A stretch of DNA of 64,000 nt from Apteryx mantelli (Eukaryota > Chordata > Aves > Apterygiformes > Apterygidae), in contig NC_089983.1 of assembly GCF_036417845.1 (NCBI RefSeq), positions 24,519,207 to 24,583,206 of the forward strand. Direction: 5' to 3'. The position numbers were made by a program, and so were the translations under genes. Under the pieces are notes generated by a model that made no database searches, was not told the DNA's origin, and saw only the letters and a program-made list of their open reading frames with translations. How positions within the stretch are numbered: the first letter of the stretch is position 1; each line of letters starts with the position of its first letter. Positions 9,751 to 19,700 of the stretch are shown here, one piece after another.

Positions 9751-10085
9751 GGGGGCTCCATGCCGCCGCCGCCGCCCGCCCCTCGCGCGGGAACTGCCGT
9801 TAGAACCGTTAGCACTGCACAGCCCACCCGCCACCTCCTGCTCCCGCTAGAAAAAGGGCGCGGCTCTTAATCCCACCCCGCGGGCCTCCGACGCACCAAT
9901 CAGAAGAGAAGGTGCTGAGTTAGCCTGTCCGTGATTGGGCGCCACTCTGACGACACCTGTCCTGACTCCGGTCGGCTGCGAAGTGTCTGCTGAGGCTAGG
10001 GCCCGCCGGATTTGGGGCACGTGGTTGCGGGGCAGCGCAGGGGGGGCCCTCCGCCTTGGCAGGGGCCAGCCGCTGCCCGGGGGTC
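9750..10085 (+). promoter_or_regulatory. CYCT: CYCT CpG-rich promoter and probable non-coding exon 1
   Basis: This isolated GC-rich island lies 0.8-1.1 kb before the cytochrome c start codon. It contains a CCAAT box at 9896-9900, an inverted CCAAT (ATTGG) at 9934-9938, a CRE half-site TGACG at 9948-9952 and a CACGTG E-box at 10018-10023. Vertebrate cytochrome c genes usually have a non-coding first exon and a CRE/NRF-controlled promoter, and the acceptor six bases before the ATG shows that an upstream exon exists. The donor of that exon could not be decided. Confidence 0.65.
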
Positions 10086-10894
10086 ATAGACAATAACTGC
10101 TAATCGGTAGATGTTAAGGATATTCATCAAATATTTTTAAGGTTGCGTTAATATGTTTTGTGTATTAGAAGACATTTAAGTTTTGCACCCCTGCGTGGCT
10201 TTGTTCTCTGAGGTCAGGACTAGATTATTATAAAGGACTCCTTGAAGTTGTGTTTCTAGCTAGCAGTAATCCTTATGAATCTTCATGTCTGCACTCTGGT
10301 AGTAGTTTCCTTGCTGCTTCCAGAAGTTGTTTTCACAAGTATGGGAGAATGTACTGGAGCAGAGGATTGGAGTAAGGGATATTCTGGATATGTGACAGGG
10401 TGCAGTTCTAGAGCCATTCTAAGTAGTACTGTGACCCACAGGGAAAGCCTGAGATGCTGCTGTATTTCAGATAGGTCTTCTAGACAAAGATACATGGATA
10501 TTTTCTCTTACCATCAGAGTAGCTCTAGAAAAGCAATAAAATGACTTAAAGCTACCTTAACCTCTGAAGTTATGATGCAAATTCTGTAACTCTGCACCTC
10601 TTGGAGATGCAGTAAAAAAACTCATGGTGTTTTTTCCTAATTCCATCTTGGATAACTTTGTAAAGAATTAATTCATGACCAGCAATAACCAGATGAATTT
10701 AAGAGGTTGTGCAGCTTAACAGAGTCTAGGTTTATAATTAAGTCTCAATCAGATTTTCATTTGTTTGAGAAACTAAATTTTTATTGCTGTGCAAGACAAA
10801 TATTTTCTAAAACTGTTGAAGGAGATGATGTGACCAGCAACAGTGATCTTTTCTGTATCATTGTGTAAATTTCTCTTTTTATTTTTTGTCATAG
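10086..10894 (+). other. CYCT: Probable CYCT intron 1
   Basis: This AT-rich stretch lies between the promoter island and the ATG-containing exon. It ends in a pyrimidine-rich tract and an ATAG acceptor (AG at 10893-10894). Short open frames near 10275-10544 show no recognisable protein. Confidence 0.6.
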
Positions 10895-10900
10895 ATCAAA

Positions 10901-11069
10901 ATGGGTGATGTTGAAAAAGGCAAGAAGATCTTTATTCAGAAATGTTGTCAGTGCCACACAGTTGAAAAAGGTGGAAAACACAAGACAGGCCCAAATCTTT
11001 GGGGTTTATTTGGCCGCAAAACAGGACAAGCTGCAGGATTTTCTTACTCAGATTCTAACAAGAACAAAG
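10901..11069 (+). CDS. CYCT: Cytochrome c, testis-type, coding exon 1
   Basis: Cytochrome c carries electrons from complex III to complex IV in the mitochondrial intermembrane space and triggers the apoptosome when released. This exon encodes [20 protein letters not shown] and then [36 protein letters not shown], plus one base of Gly56. The haem motif CXXCH is present (Cys14, Cys17, His18, mature numbering), but position 15 is an extra Cys where other cytochromes have Ser or Ala. Trp33 is shared with mouse testis cytochrome c, whereas the chicken and human somatic protein has His33 (from memory). The donor is AAAG|GTAAAA at 11070, interrupting the Gly56 codon as in other vertebrate cytochrome c genes. 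Intact introns rule out a processed pseudogene. The symbol is inferred from sequence and from its place between RBM45 and PDE11A. Confidence 0.95.
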
Positions 11070-12507
11070 GTAAAACTAACAGGTGACATGAATGAGGTGC
11101 AGTGCTGGAGGGAAAGTATATGGAAAGAAGCCTTTTTCTTTAGAGATACAATAGAAAACCATATTTACAAGAATTACTCTTGGAAGCATCTATATTGCAA
11201 TACTGCAGATGAATCTGAGCTATAGTTTCAGAAGCGAAATTACTCAGTCCCTAAATTAAAAAGAAATTTTAGCAATATCTAGCATGTCAGGTCAGAATGT
11301 ATGCATCTTTTACAGAATTTTGTAGTATCAATGCGCAGATTTTCATTTCTGTTTGAGTGCTTTTAGATTTTGTTTGCTGCTCACTGCCCTCTACTGTTAT
11401 TGTGCTGTGCTGCAGTTTTACTCAAGAACACCTGACAAGGGTGACAAAGCTGACAAAATACTGTCATTGATTAAAACATTATGACTTGTTTGTGTACTTT
11501 AATACAGAAAATCCTGAAAAGCAATGAGACATCTAAAAATAATTCTGTATGTTCATTTGGGGGTTTTCCTTATTTGGGACCTTGGTTTGTTTATTTATAA
11601 TTTTTGAATCAATCTATTAATTACAAATACAGTCCTTTTTTTTTCAGTTACTGAGGTGTTTCAGAATTCACTGACTCTTTGATTTTGCCATGATTTCTGG
11701 GAGATTTTTTGTAACATTTGCTTTTACTGGAAATTCTCTCATACAAAAAGCCATACATTTCAACATATATTGACTGTTTTTTCTCTTTAAATATTTAATG
11801 AACAAATAGCACAGATGATAGTACAAGTATTTAAAAGAGAGCCAACAATGTGATATCTAAATCCACTTTAGACAATGGGAGCAGTCCACTCTTGAGCACA
11901 GAGGATGAACTTGGGCTTGTTATTAGATACTTCAGTAGTCTTCAGTACTATTGTGGTAGGCTTCTGTTGATAGAGACAAGATTTAGCAGGGCTAGAAGGA
12001 AACAATAATGCTTTTTTTTATCTTCTGTCAAGAAAATCCAGAAGTGGCTATTGATAACCCTTTTTCTAAGGCCCTTCAGTTAAGCACAGCCTTGATGAAC
12101 TTAATATGTAGATTCTCATTTCAACATTTGTATGAAATTAAAGTTCGATCTTCTGGATACAGGGATTACAAAGATACTTACATAATTTAAAGGTAATATA
12201 TAGTTAAGTTTTATCTGAAATGCTACAAAGAATTGCAACTCTCCATGATGCAAAAAGTATTATGTTATTTATATGATCAAGCTATTAAAGTGACTCAAAG
12301 GCAATGTATGAATTGTGCATTAAATGGATACTGAAATATGAATTAAATGTTGAAAATTTTATGTTATGTATCATTCACTCTCACTTTCCTCTTGGATTCT
12401 AGGCACATTATGTTCAGGAGCACCACACTTTAGATTTGAGACCCTCAGTATTTTGATATATATAAGGTTTGGGGCAAGTCTTGCATTTTATTGTATTTGT
12501 TTTTCAG
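11070..12507 (+). other. CYCT: CYCT coding intron
   Basis: This is a 1.44-kb AT-rich intron with a GTAAAA donor and a TTTTTCAG acceptor. Nothing else was recognised inside it. Confidence 0.9.
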
Positions 12508-12656
12508 GTGTTACTTGGAGTGAAAGTACACTGATGGAGTATTTGGAAAACCCCAAGAAATACATTCCTGGAACAAAAATGATGTTTGCTGGCATTAAAA
12601 AGCAGAATGAGAGAGCTGATCTTATTGCATACTTGAAAAAAGCAACCTCCTCCTGA
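12508..12656 (+). CDS. CYCT: Cytochrome c, testis-type, coding exon 2 (C-terminus)
   Basis: The exon starts after a TTTTTCAG acceptor (AG at 12506-12507), completes Gly56 and reads [20 protein letters not shown], then [20 protein letters not shown] and YLKKATSS, then TGA. The haem ligand Met80 (in GTKMMFAG), Trp59, Tyr67, Tyr74 and the lysine patch for oxidase docking are all present. The full protein is 105 codons including Met, the normal vertebrate length. The tail KKATSS and the WSE motif resemble mouse testis cytochrome c (WSEETLMEYL, KQATSS), while chicken somatic cytochrome c ends DATSK (from memory). There is no frameshift or stop, so the gene looks functional. Confidence 0.95.
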
Positions 12657-12768
12657 AACATTGCAGCATCAGCTGTAATGTCAGTGAAAAATGTTTTGAA
12701 GTTTGACTATCTCAAGTTTCATTTTTTTGATGTTAATTGTTCATTAGGGACCGGCCTTAGCAAAATCA

Positions 12769-12774
12769 AATAAA
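12769..12774 (+). terminator. CYCT: Polyadenylation signal AATAAA for CYCT
   Basis: An AATAAA hexamer lies 113 bases after the stop codon, followed by a T-rich stretch. This would give a short 3' UTR, usual for cytochrome c messages, although longer forms cannot be excluded. Confidence 0.75.
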
Positions 12775-12799
12775 GGTATGTTTTAAGATGCTAAGTCCT

Positions 12800-13984
12800 C
12801 CTACTTAACAAAATCGGGAGGTGAACATTATTTATACGGTTTTACATATTTCAGAGATCTTTGTGGAGTGTACTATAGAAAATACTATTCCTTTCTCTAA
12901 GGAGATCTGAGAGCCCGATTCTGCAGCTAGCTATTAGAACACTCATTGAAACTATTGCAGCTATTCAATTGTGGCTATGTATATTGCTATGCAAATAGGA
13001 AACTGCCTGTAAGTATTAGGGCTGACAGCAAAATGAAGTTTTTCTTTTTTGGGAAAAAAAAACCCTCAGCATGTCAGCTGGGAATAACAATATTCAGTAG
13101 ATGACAGACAACAGTTATTTCAAAAGAACACTGCATAAGGATGATGGAACTGGGATATCAAGAATATCAGATATTTTTAGGAGACAAGTAACCTTTCAGT
13201 AATGATGGTCTGAAAGAATCATGAGGAGGTATTTGAATACCTATGACCTTTTTGTTTTAAACATGTAAGTCCACTCACGGTGTACTAAAACAGCATCTGC
13301 CAGCCAGGAGTCTTTCATAGTTGTGGATTTTTTTCACCAGTCGAGGCAAATATATTCAGGTATTCATATCCTTTTATGTGTACAATGAATGAGGGCTGAC
13401 TAGCTCAAGTAATTGATATTAGTAATAGGTATTTTCACCAAAGATTGATGAAGGTGATCACAGGCCTCCTAAAATGTCCTCATGATGAGTTATTCGCAAG
13501 TGTTACAGTAAAATGTTCACTATATACTTTATACAATAGAGACAACAGGTTTTTCTTACTTCAGTCTTGATTCTGGTATTTGAGAGATTGTCAATATGCA
13601 GATTTTTGCTGTCATGAAAGCCTGTACTTATAAAATGCAGCAAATAAGCTGTAAGGTTGCCATAAGACTTTATGATGAAATTATAAGGGAAAAGCTTGTT
13701 TATACCTAAGCTTATAAAAAGAAAAAATAACTTGCTTTAAGTGTCTACAAACAGAACTGAAGCACAGTAACCATTTTGGAGTAAAATACTGTTGTGAATG
13801 CTCAGACCAAACCTTACTATAGTGAAATGGTAACAATTATTTCAGGTAATTGTAAATGTAGATGACCAATATCCTTGCATGAGAGACTGGGGTCTGTGCC
13901 TGCCTGGCACTCCGGAGTTTGTGCTATTTCTTTGTGGAAGTGCAGTGTTGCGAAAAAAGCAAGTACCACGGGGAGGGCCAGGCA
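12800..13984. other. Intergenic region between CYCT and PDE11A
   Basis: This is about 1.2 kb of AT-rich unique sequence. No coding similarity, RNA gene or transposon was recognised. The boundary with the following CpG island near 13985 is sharp. Confidence 0.65.
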
Positions 13985-15974
13985 GTGAGCAGTGACACTG
14001 GGCGAGCGGGTGCCCGCAGCCGCGGGGGGCGCAGCGCCGGGGCGGCCGGGGACACGGGGCGAGGGTGCAGCGCGGCCGCGCCCCGAGCGCCGCCGTGGGC
14101 CGAAGGGGCTGGTGGCTGCTGCCGTACGCGAGGTCCCTGTAGCTCGCAGACCTGACAGCGTGACAGCACCGCGGCTGAGAAACGCCCCAAACGCTAGTGC
14201 TTCAGCCGCCCTCGCCCTCCCCTGGAAGCATCTGCAGTTTCTGGTTCGCAGGAGCTGGGCCACGACCCTTCCGCGCAGCCCCCTCCCCGCAGGGCTGCGC
14301 CCGGCCCGGCCCGGCCGGGGGCTGCGCCGGCTCCAGCGGCTGCGCCGGCTCCAGCGGCGCAGGGGGCGGCTGAGGCGCCTGCGCGCCGCGGCGGCCGCGC
14401 GGTGCCTCGGTGGGAGCCGAGCGCCGCGCCGCCGCGCTCCGCCCTGCGGCGGCGGCGCGGGGAGGTGCTCCACGTGCGGACCCTCGCCGGGCCGCGGGAG
14501 GCGCCGCAGCCGCACGGCGCTCCGGCGGTGCGGAGGAGCGCCCCGCAGCCCCCTCCCGCCCCGGGCATCGCGGGCGCGGGTCTCCAGAACCGCGCCTCTT
14601 CTCGCCGCCTTGCTCCCCAGCGCTGCGTGCTGGCAGGCGCTGCTGCGGGCACAGGGGCCGTGCGGCTCTGCATCCCGCTGGATTAAAGATTCGCCCGTGT
14701 GTTTTCCCAGCCGCCAGAGCTCCCATTCATGAATTTCTGAAGCTGCCTTCATTCAGTCTTTGGTTAGCGCATGAAAGACATTTTTCACGTGTTAAGATCC
14801 ATGACTCCGGTTTTTCAATCGCTTACGCGTAGGCATCGATTTAGCAATGAAACGTGCTCCACGTGCGCGTAAAAATATCCCCGGCCCGTCTGGCTCGCTG
14901 GATGCGGCCGGTTCCCGTCTGGCAGCTGATAGCGCAGAAGGAGGCAGCGCGCCGCGCGTCAGCGCTCCCGCCCGCCGCGGAGCTGCGCGGGGCTCCCCGC
15001 CGGCGCGCACCGAGCTGCCCCTGCGGAAGCAGCTTTCCGCCGCACGGCCCGGGGCGCGGGAGGCAGCGGCGGGCAAACGGGGCACGGCCGGGTCGCTGCA
15101 CGGGAAAGGCAGCACGCGTCAACTCAGAGATTCAAGGAACGGAATTTACTTGTTTGGGGTCTTTTTTTTTTCAACAAAGGGGTGCATTTATTCCTTCTGT
15201 CTTCTAAAGTGGTAAAGTAGCTCAACGCTATAAAAATCACACCGCTTCGATAGCAACGCTGCCGTTACCTCCCCGAGCTCTCCGGCAGCCCCCCGCGCTG
15301 CAGCCCGCGCTGCCCGCTCCCCTCCATGCGGCAGGCGGACAAAGCAGCCCCCTGCCCGCGCTCCCCCGAGGGGCTTCAGCGAGGAGCCCGGGGCCGCTCC
15401 GGGGACCCGCTGCCCCCCGCGCCCCGGCGGCGGCGCGCCCCGGCCCCGCCGCACCCCCGCGCCCCCGTCGGGGCGGCGGCAGGGAGGCGGCTGCCCCCCC
15501 CGCCAGCGGCACTTGCGATCCCTCCCTCCTCCTCCTCCTCCTCGCTGCTGCCTCCCCGCGCGGCTCACGCGTCCTCCCTCCTCCCCCGTGTCCGCGGCGG
15601 GGCTACGCAGCCGCCAGCGGCAGCGGCGCTTGGCGGCGGGCGCTGCCCGAGCGCTCCGCGCGCATCTCCGCGGCACCACCCGGCGGAGCGCGGGGCCACC
15701 GCGGGAGCGGAGAAGGACGCAGAGCCGGGAACTGGAGAAATACCTACAGTAATAACAAAAAAAGAGTGGGGCCGGGGGCAGGAAAAGGAGGGCACGCGGG
15801 GAAGTCGGGGCGAGGAGGAGGAGGCGCGCCCGCGGCGGGCTCGGGCTCGGGGCAGCGGCGGTGCCTCGCGGGCGCGCCGGGGCTCCCCCGCCCCGGGCAG
15901 CCGTCGGGGCGGGCGGTGGCACGTGGCGCCGGCGGGGCATGCCTCCCTGAGCGCCCCCGGCCCCCGCCGGCACC
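13985..15974 (+). promoter_or_regulatory. PDE11A: PDE11A upstream CpG islands, promoter and 5' UTR
   Basis: Two GC- and CpG-rich blocks (about 13985-14690 and 14870-15120) are followed by a third block (about 15250-15974) that runs into the coding exon. CACGTG E-boxes occur at 14471-14476, 14786-14791, 14860-14865 and 15920-15925. A direct repeat of an 18-base unit (gctgcgccggctccagcg) lies near 14323-14358, and an NRF1-like GCGCCTGCGCG near 14374. No TATA box stands out near the start codon. The long open frames here on both strands are typical of GC-rich DNA and show no protein similarity. Confidence 0.7.
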
Positions 15975-16769
15975 ATGGCGGCCGACGCCGACCTCGACGT
16001 GGCGGCGGTGGAAAGTTTCCTAGAGAGGCACCCGGAGCTGGTGGAGAAGTGGCTGCAGAGGAAAAACCCGCTGCCGAAAGCGGCGGGCAGCTCCGGGAGC
16101 GCGGCCAGCCCCGCGCCCGGCCCGTCGGAGGAGCGGCGCGGCGGCGGCGGCTGGGCGGGCGCGGGCGGCTCCGGCCCCGGCGGCGGGGGGCTGCAGCGGC
16201 GAGCCTCGCAGAAGGAGCTGCGGAAGAGCTTCGCCCGCTCCAAGGCCATCCCCGTCAACCGCACCTACGACGAGCATGTGCACGCGCGGGCGCAGGAGCC
16301 GCTGAGCAGCGCGCGGCGGCGGGCGCTGCTGCGCAAGGCCAGCTCCTTGCCCCCCACCACGGCGCACATCCTCAGCGCGCTGCTCGAGTCCCGCGTCAGC
16401 CTGCCCCAGTACCCCCCCACCGCCCTGGACTACAAGCGCTACCTCAAGGAGCACAACGAGCGCCAGTTCTTCCTGGAGCTGGTCAAGGACATCTCCAACG
16501 ACCTGGACCTCACCAGCCTCAGCTACAAGATCCTCATCTTCGTCTGCCTCATGGTGGACGCCGACCGGGGGTCCCTCTTCCTGGTGGAGGGCGCCGCCGC
16601 CGGCAAGAAGAGCCTCGTCTCCAAGTTCTTCGACGTGCACGCCGGCACCCCGCTGCTGCCCTGCGGCTCCACCGAGAACAGCGACGAGGTGCAGGTGCCC
16701 TGGGGCAAGGGCATCATCGGATACGTGGCCGAGCACGGCGAGACGGTCAACATCCCCGACGCCTACCAG
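15975..16769 (+). CDS. PDE11A: PDE11A coding exon 1 (N-terminus and most of GAF-A, long isoform)
   Basis: PDE11A is a dual-specificity phosphodiesterase that hydrolyses cAMP and cGMP; its N-terminal GAF domains regulate activity and dimerisation. This exon encodes 265 residues of the PDE11A4-like form. The ATG at 15975 sits in an excellent context (GCACCATGG) and starts MAADADLDVAAVESFLERHP. Next come a Gly/Ala/Pro-rich low-complexity linker (about 36-73), the conserved RRASQKELRKSFARSKAI block (Ser78 corresponds to a known kinase-type RRAS site), RKASSLPPTTAHILSALLES (Ser123) and GAF-A from about residue 165. The exon ends PDAYQ|GTAGGA at phase 0, where exon 2 continues with DRRF. Oddities: the N-terminus is shorter than in human, and Gly199 replaces a Cys in VDADRCSLF. 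Catalytic exons are not in the window. Confidence 0.97.
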
Positions 16770-19700
16770 GTAGGAGCCCCCGGGTGCCCCCGCGGACCGT
16801 TTTGGGGAGGCGCGGGTGTGCACGGGCGGGAGGTGGCTGCCGCGAAAGCGGGAGCAAGCTCCCGGCGCAGCCGCGCTTCTGGGTTGCGCGGGGTATTAGG
16901 CGGCTTCAGGCGTTTCCAAAAAGCGCATGGGAATCCGCTGAAGAAAAGTTTAAAAAACGCACCCGACAGTCCCGATAATAAGACTTTTAAATCTTTGTCT
17001 CGCTTAACGTTCCCTGCCTGCCTGCTGCTGAAATAATCTTGCTGTTGTCAGAAGAGCGTGTGTTTGCAACTTTGCACATGCCCACTCAGACCACATGGCA
17101 AGTATGTTCAAACCTTTTCCCAGGAGCGATATAACCAGTCCTTTTATTCTCCTACAAGGGGTTTCTACAACCTCAACTTTTATAGAGGCTTTAGCTTGAA
17201 TTGTGAAAACGCAATCCTGTCTTCAGAGCAAAAAAGCCCTTTGACTTCAGCAGGGACAGCAGTGTCTTCTCCTGAGTGCACGTTACTGCAGAACAGTGCA
17301 TTCACTTCGTTAGCTCGAAATGCACTACTCTGTCTCAGTCATAGGGATTGCTCCTAGTGTTAGACACTATCATCCATTTAAGGTTCCTTAGAAAAATAAG
17401 AACCACAGAACTCCAGATTTCATACATTAGGATCCTGGAAAGACACAGAAAGCTGGGAGATATACGTCTTTAAGAAGTCTGGGAATAACTGTTGCCCAAT
17501 GTCTAATTTTGTTCTAGAATAGTAACTACAATAATAATAATCAACATAAAGTTTATGACTCTTGATAAACCATGCAAGGAAGACACTTGAAAATTAGGAT
17601 TGGATTATTTTTTGTTTTAAACACAGGAGACTCAGGCTCAGTGTATTTTGGGCAGAACATTTACTTATTTGTCAATCAGTGAAAAATGATAGGCACCTCA
17701 CAGATCTAGACTGAGAGAGGTTTCCAACACATAGAGTTCAAAGGGAAAGAACAGAACTTGGTAAAAAGGGTGTAATATTCAGAGTAAAATGTTTGAATGT
17801 TGGCTCATCTTTAATAAATTCCAAGGTTGCTTTCTTATTTCCTCCTCTCCATTATATGCTTTCTTTTACCATCTTATTTTTTTATATGACTTTCCCTTCT
17901 AAAAGAGTACTCTTTCCAAAATAACTGCTGGTGGTGGTGGTCAAGCTGAAGATGTTCTCAGTAGTCTCAAGTGGCTAAACAGATGAAGGGTATTTGAGTT
18001 TGGTTGTGCAAGAGTTTGATCTCTCTTTATAACTGCTGCCTTTTTCTTGTTTCCAGAGTCTCTGGGTAGCTCAGATACCTCTTTGTGGAAGTGAGAAGGC
18101 CACTGGCATGGCAGGGCATTTTCTAGTCCTAGGGGATTGTATTATTTTTTTCTGAAGTGTTTGTTCTTGTGTTTACTTCCCTGTAAAAAAGCCCAGTTAC
18201 TTTAAACAGGTTATTCTCTGTATCACCAGCAGAGAATAGTGAAAAACAATCTTTGCAGTTGCCATTCCCAGTACTATTTCTATTATACTTTTGTCTGGCT
18301 TCTATTCTTCATTAGATTAAAATACTATAAATAATACACTTCATTGTTTATTTAAGCACTAAGTACGTTAGTTGCAGTCGAAGGGTAAGTCCTAAGCCAA
18401 GTTTACCCTGTAATTTTATCAGTTGCAACTTTGCAGCTTTCAGTGGAGTTACTTGTGATTAATTCTAGTGCAAAAGAAACTTTAGACCTTGTAACTTTAA
18501 TGAAAGTTTTGCTTGATAATAAAATGAGGGATCTGCTTTCTGTTATGTTTCTGACTTAGCACAGTTTATCTTCTGTTACCTGGCATGTATATAACCATTG
18601 TGCATCATTAAAAGGAGACCTTTCTAATTTAATAGTCTAGAGTAAAGAGCCCTAAGGAAGCTTAGCTGTGTGTGCATAAAGAAGGCACAGCTGTTCCATC
18701 TCAGATTATTGTAGGTCTCACAATACAGTACTTTAAAAATTAATAAATATGGCGATATGATTTTTGTCAGCATTGCCACCGATGATGGAAGTGTTTAATC
18801 AACCTTCAGGTTAAAAAAGCACCATCAGCAAACTTTGCCAGGCTGACAGATGGAGTTGGAGGAAAACTTTTGTCTGTTGAAAAGAATGTTTGCATTGACG
18901 CTTCCTATTTGGTCAGAAAAGGCCTTTTATTATGTTAGGTCAGACAAACATCTCTAGCTTCATTTAAAGACTTTCTGCTTGTTTTTGAAATTAACAGTCT
19001 TGTTTAGAAAGAGGTAAAGATACTTCCCTATTATCAGCTATTTTACAGAAAAAATAACAGGATTGGGAAATTTAATTTACTATCTTCCAACCATCTTTAT
19101 TTTTTTTGAGCCAGATCAAATACCAGCTGAAATTACTGGAAGTCCCTCTACCAGCTAGTACAGATAGGATTGCCTGCTTGTACACAAAGTATCGTTAGCT
19201 ACTACTAATGGTAATGGGAGTTTAGTGTGTTCAACACTACATTTAAATCAGGTAATGTCCTGTAATGTGCTTTATGCAGGCAGTGCCCTGCTCTCATACA
19301 AAGCCCTGTCAGTTTAGAAAGTTTGTAAATGACTTGCAGTGGCATTTTCAGAGGTAGTATAGGATTTCAATAACACCTTTTTTTTTTTCTAAAGAGAAAA
19401 AAGTACTAAAAATGAAATCAAATAATAGGTTGGGGCTTTTCCATGATTCTGGTGACTACTGTTGTCATGTCTGACTTTCAAAACCTTGCTCATGTGAACA
19501 ATCTTATTAATTATATGAGCCCACTTAGATATGAGCATTGGAATTAATGCTAAGTATTGAAGATTGTATAATAATCAGTTTTTGTTAATACTAAACACTA
19601 AGAAATAACTAACTATAATGTCTCAAGGTAACTCTTTATGAAGCTTAGCAGTGACTGTACAAACATTTTGGAGGCTTACAGCATCAGAGAATTAACAAAT

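Noticed and set aside
10905-11225. Open frame beginning [10 protein letters not shown] in the CYCT exon
   Set aside because: It is the +1 shadow of the cytochrome c frame. The ATG at 10901 gives the conserved protein.
12366-12656. Open frame starting upstream of CYCT coding exon 2 (MYHSL...)
   Set aside because: The first 47 codons are intron sequence. The real exon begins at 12508 after a clear acceptor.
11000-12656. Cytochrome c considered as a processed pseudogene
   Set aside because: It has an intron at the conserved Gly56 position, a 5' acceptor, an intact frame and no A tail, so it is a true gene.
13817-14752. 311-codon minus-strand open frame upstream of PDE11A
   Set aside because: Composition-driven open frame in a CpG island. 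A divergent non-coding RNA is possible, but the sequence gives no direct support.
15188-16264. 358-codon minus-strand open frame in the PDE11A CpG island
   Set aside because: Arginine/proline/glycine-rich low-complexity translation antisense to the PDE11A start; no recognisable domain.
15326-16978. 550-codon plus-strand open frame overlapping PDE11A exon 1
   Set aside because: It is a shadow frame of the CpG island. The PDE11A frame starting at 15975 carries the conserved protein and correct splice phase, and this one does not.
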